Source: Euptelea pleiosperma (Eukaryota; Streptophyta; Magnoliopsida; Ranunculales; Eupteleaceae). From it: a stretch of DNA of 64,000 nucleotides. Below the pieces are notes generated by a model. It was given only the letters and a program-made list of their open reading frames with translations, was not told the DNA's origin and made no database searches. The stretch is from the NCBI GenBank assembly GCA_035048495.1, contig CM068545.1, forward strand, positions 24,214,741 through 24,278,740. Direction: 5' to 3'. Within the stretch, counting starts at the first letter, position 1. Each line of letters starts with the position of its first letter. Below, piece after piece: positions 63,376-64,000 of this stretch. The position numbers were made by a program, and so were the translations under genes.

Positions 63376-63686
63376 TATACTTAGCATATTACCGGCGGTC
63401 AGAGACCTGACCGCAGCTATAGGGGATATTAGCAGTGGTCAAATCACTAACCGCCGCTAATATACGCTTTATAGTGGCGGTTTTTTTTCTCTCCGCCGGT
63501 AAAAAACATATCGGCGGCGGTTTTCTTGTCGACCGCCGATAAAAGCTGTAAAAAATTTCCCTCCATTTTCCAAAAGATCCTTTAGCAGCGTTTTCACCCC
63601 TGCCCGCCGGTAAAACCATCTATAGCTGCGGTTTTTTACTGGCCGCCACTAAAACTCCGCCACTAAAAACCAATTTTCTTGTAGTG
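63376..63686. repeat. CACTA right subterminal repeats
   Basis: At least ten GCGG/CCGCC-T/A-RTAAAA words in both orientations (for example ACCGCCGCTAATA at 63449, CGGCGGCGGTTTT at 63512, GGCCGCCACTAAAA at 63641). About 310 bp. Confidence 0.8.
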
Positions 63687-64000
63687 TTATCACCAAAATC
63701 ATTGAGATTCAGTGAAAAGCAAAAAGTGACCTTCCCTTCATTTATTGAGGTAAGTGAATGAATCTTCGTAGATTCTTTTTAATACCAACAATGCCCTTTT
63801 TCTCAAAGTTTTTTCTTTTGAAAATTTTCAAAAGTGTCCTAATAAATATTAAAAAATACTCACAATGCCCTTGACTTAATTTTAAGACTCAAGCCCTTTA
63901 CCAATAATCTAATTCAGACATAAGTCATGAAGCTATCAGACCTTAAGCACTTTAAGCTTTTAGATCTAATAACTTAATTTACCAAACGCCACCTTCTCCA

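Larger units (their letters stand above)
50716..63686. mobile_element. CACTA (En/Spm) element, 12,971 bp, non-autonomous
   Basis: Left end CACTACAGGAAAATAGGG, right end ATTTTCTTGTAGTG, i.e. inverted CACTACARGAAAAT. TTA duplication at 50713-50715 and 63687-63689, and the empty site ACTTATCACC at 33857-33866. Subterminal regions (50730-50895 and 63390-63670) are packed with GCCGCTAAAA / GGCGGT words in both directions, as in CACTA elements. No TNPD/TNPA-like transposase was seen; the interior is a gypsy element, a solo LTR, a 179-bp array and MITEs. Mobility would need a partner in trans. Confidence 0.9.
50612..63993. mobile_element. GGTGGCATTTGGTAAA MITE, split by CACTA
   Basis: Left half 50612-50715 and right half 63687-63993, equivalent to 33753-34181 in B1. 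After joining across the CACTA and one TTA it matches the B1 MITE over its length. Confidence 0.85.
44770..64000 (+). repeat. segmental duplication block B3 (GST lost)
   Basis: 44775-45115 matches the start of B2. Then the sequence jumps, at about 45117-45128, to the part of B1 that lies 1 kb downstream of GST3 (27137 onward), so a GST-sized segment is missing. From there it follows B1 to 33857, then is interrupted by the CACTA element (50716-63686), and resumes from 63687 to the window end. Confidence 0.8.

Overview
This is a gene-poor, transposon-dense piece of a flowering-plant nuclear genome. Evidence: spliced two-exon tau-class glutathione S-transferase (GSTU) genes with GT-AG introns, plant-type Ty1/copia, Ty3/gypsy and CACTA elements, and dozens of short non-autonomous DNA transposons (MITEs). 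Lineage below 'angiosperm' cannot be settled from the sequence. No rRNA, functional tRNA, CRISPR or bacterial feature was seen.

The only intact host genes are four tandem, same-strand GSTU paralogues, each 219 residues (105 codons, one phase-0 intron of 101-134 bp, 114 codons): GST1 5420-6194, GST2 13170-13930, GST3 25322-26115, GST4 35976-36742. They most resemble the auxin/stress-responsive parA/parC/GSTU8-like group. They sit in repeated blocks. Blocks A1 (about 2290-7845) and A2 (about 10520-22172) share more than 2 kb upstream and 1.2 kb downstream of GST1 and GST2. Blocks B1 (about 24.2-34.9 kb), B2 (34.95-37.5 kb) and B3 (44.77 kb to the end) share flanks of GST3 and GST4. B3 has lost its GST at a junction near 45.12 kb. 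Proximal promoters (TATA box plus an as-1-like TGACG-N7-TGACA element) descend from one ancestor but have decayed differently: intact and close in GST2, intact but pushed about 0.87 kb away in GST1 by a SINE carrying a MITE, half lost in GST4, eroded in GST3.

Region by region: 1-1.6 kb copia remnant (minus strand); 2.3-7.8 kb block A1 with GST1; 7.8-10.4 kb dispersed repeats with a hAT-type MITE; 10.5-22.2 kb block A2 with GST2, MITEs, a 183-bp tandem array and a 3255-bp solo LTR; 22.2-24.2 kb MITEs and a copia 5' end; 24.2-34.9 kb block B1 with GST3 and a copia pol fragment; 35-37.5 kb GST4; 37.6-44.8 kb hAT MITEs, a LINE scrap, a long LTR with a 191-bp array and plant RNase H remnants; 44.8-50.7 kb block B3; 50.7-63.7 kb one large CACTA element.

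The right part is a nest resolved by target-site duplications and an empty site inside the window: copia pol fragment > 429-bp MITE > CACTA element (50716-63686, TSD TTA) > Ty3/gypsy chromovirus-like copy (from 50897) > 2741-bp solo LTR (54488-57228, TSD GTCTA). A 179-bp tandem array of about 13 units lies in the same CACTA. Because the B blocks are duplicated, several insertions are present in one block and absent in another, so their relative ages can be read directly. The most notable signals are the promoter differences among GST paralogues, altered substrate-pocket positions in GST3, a hAT-type MITE family built from iterated CCGTTTAAACGG words, and a perfect 41-bp hairpin present in only one block.
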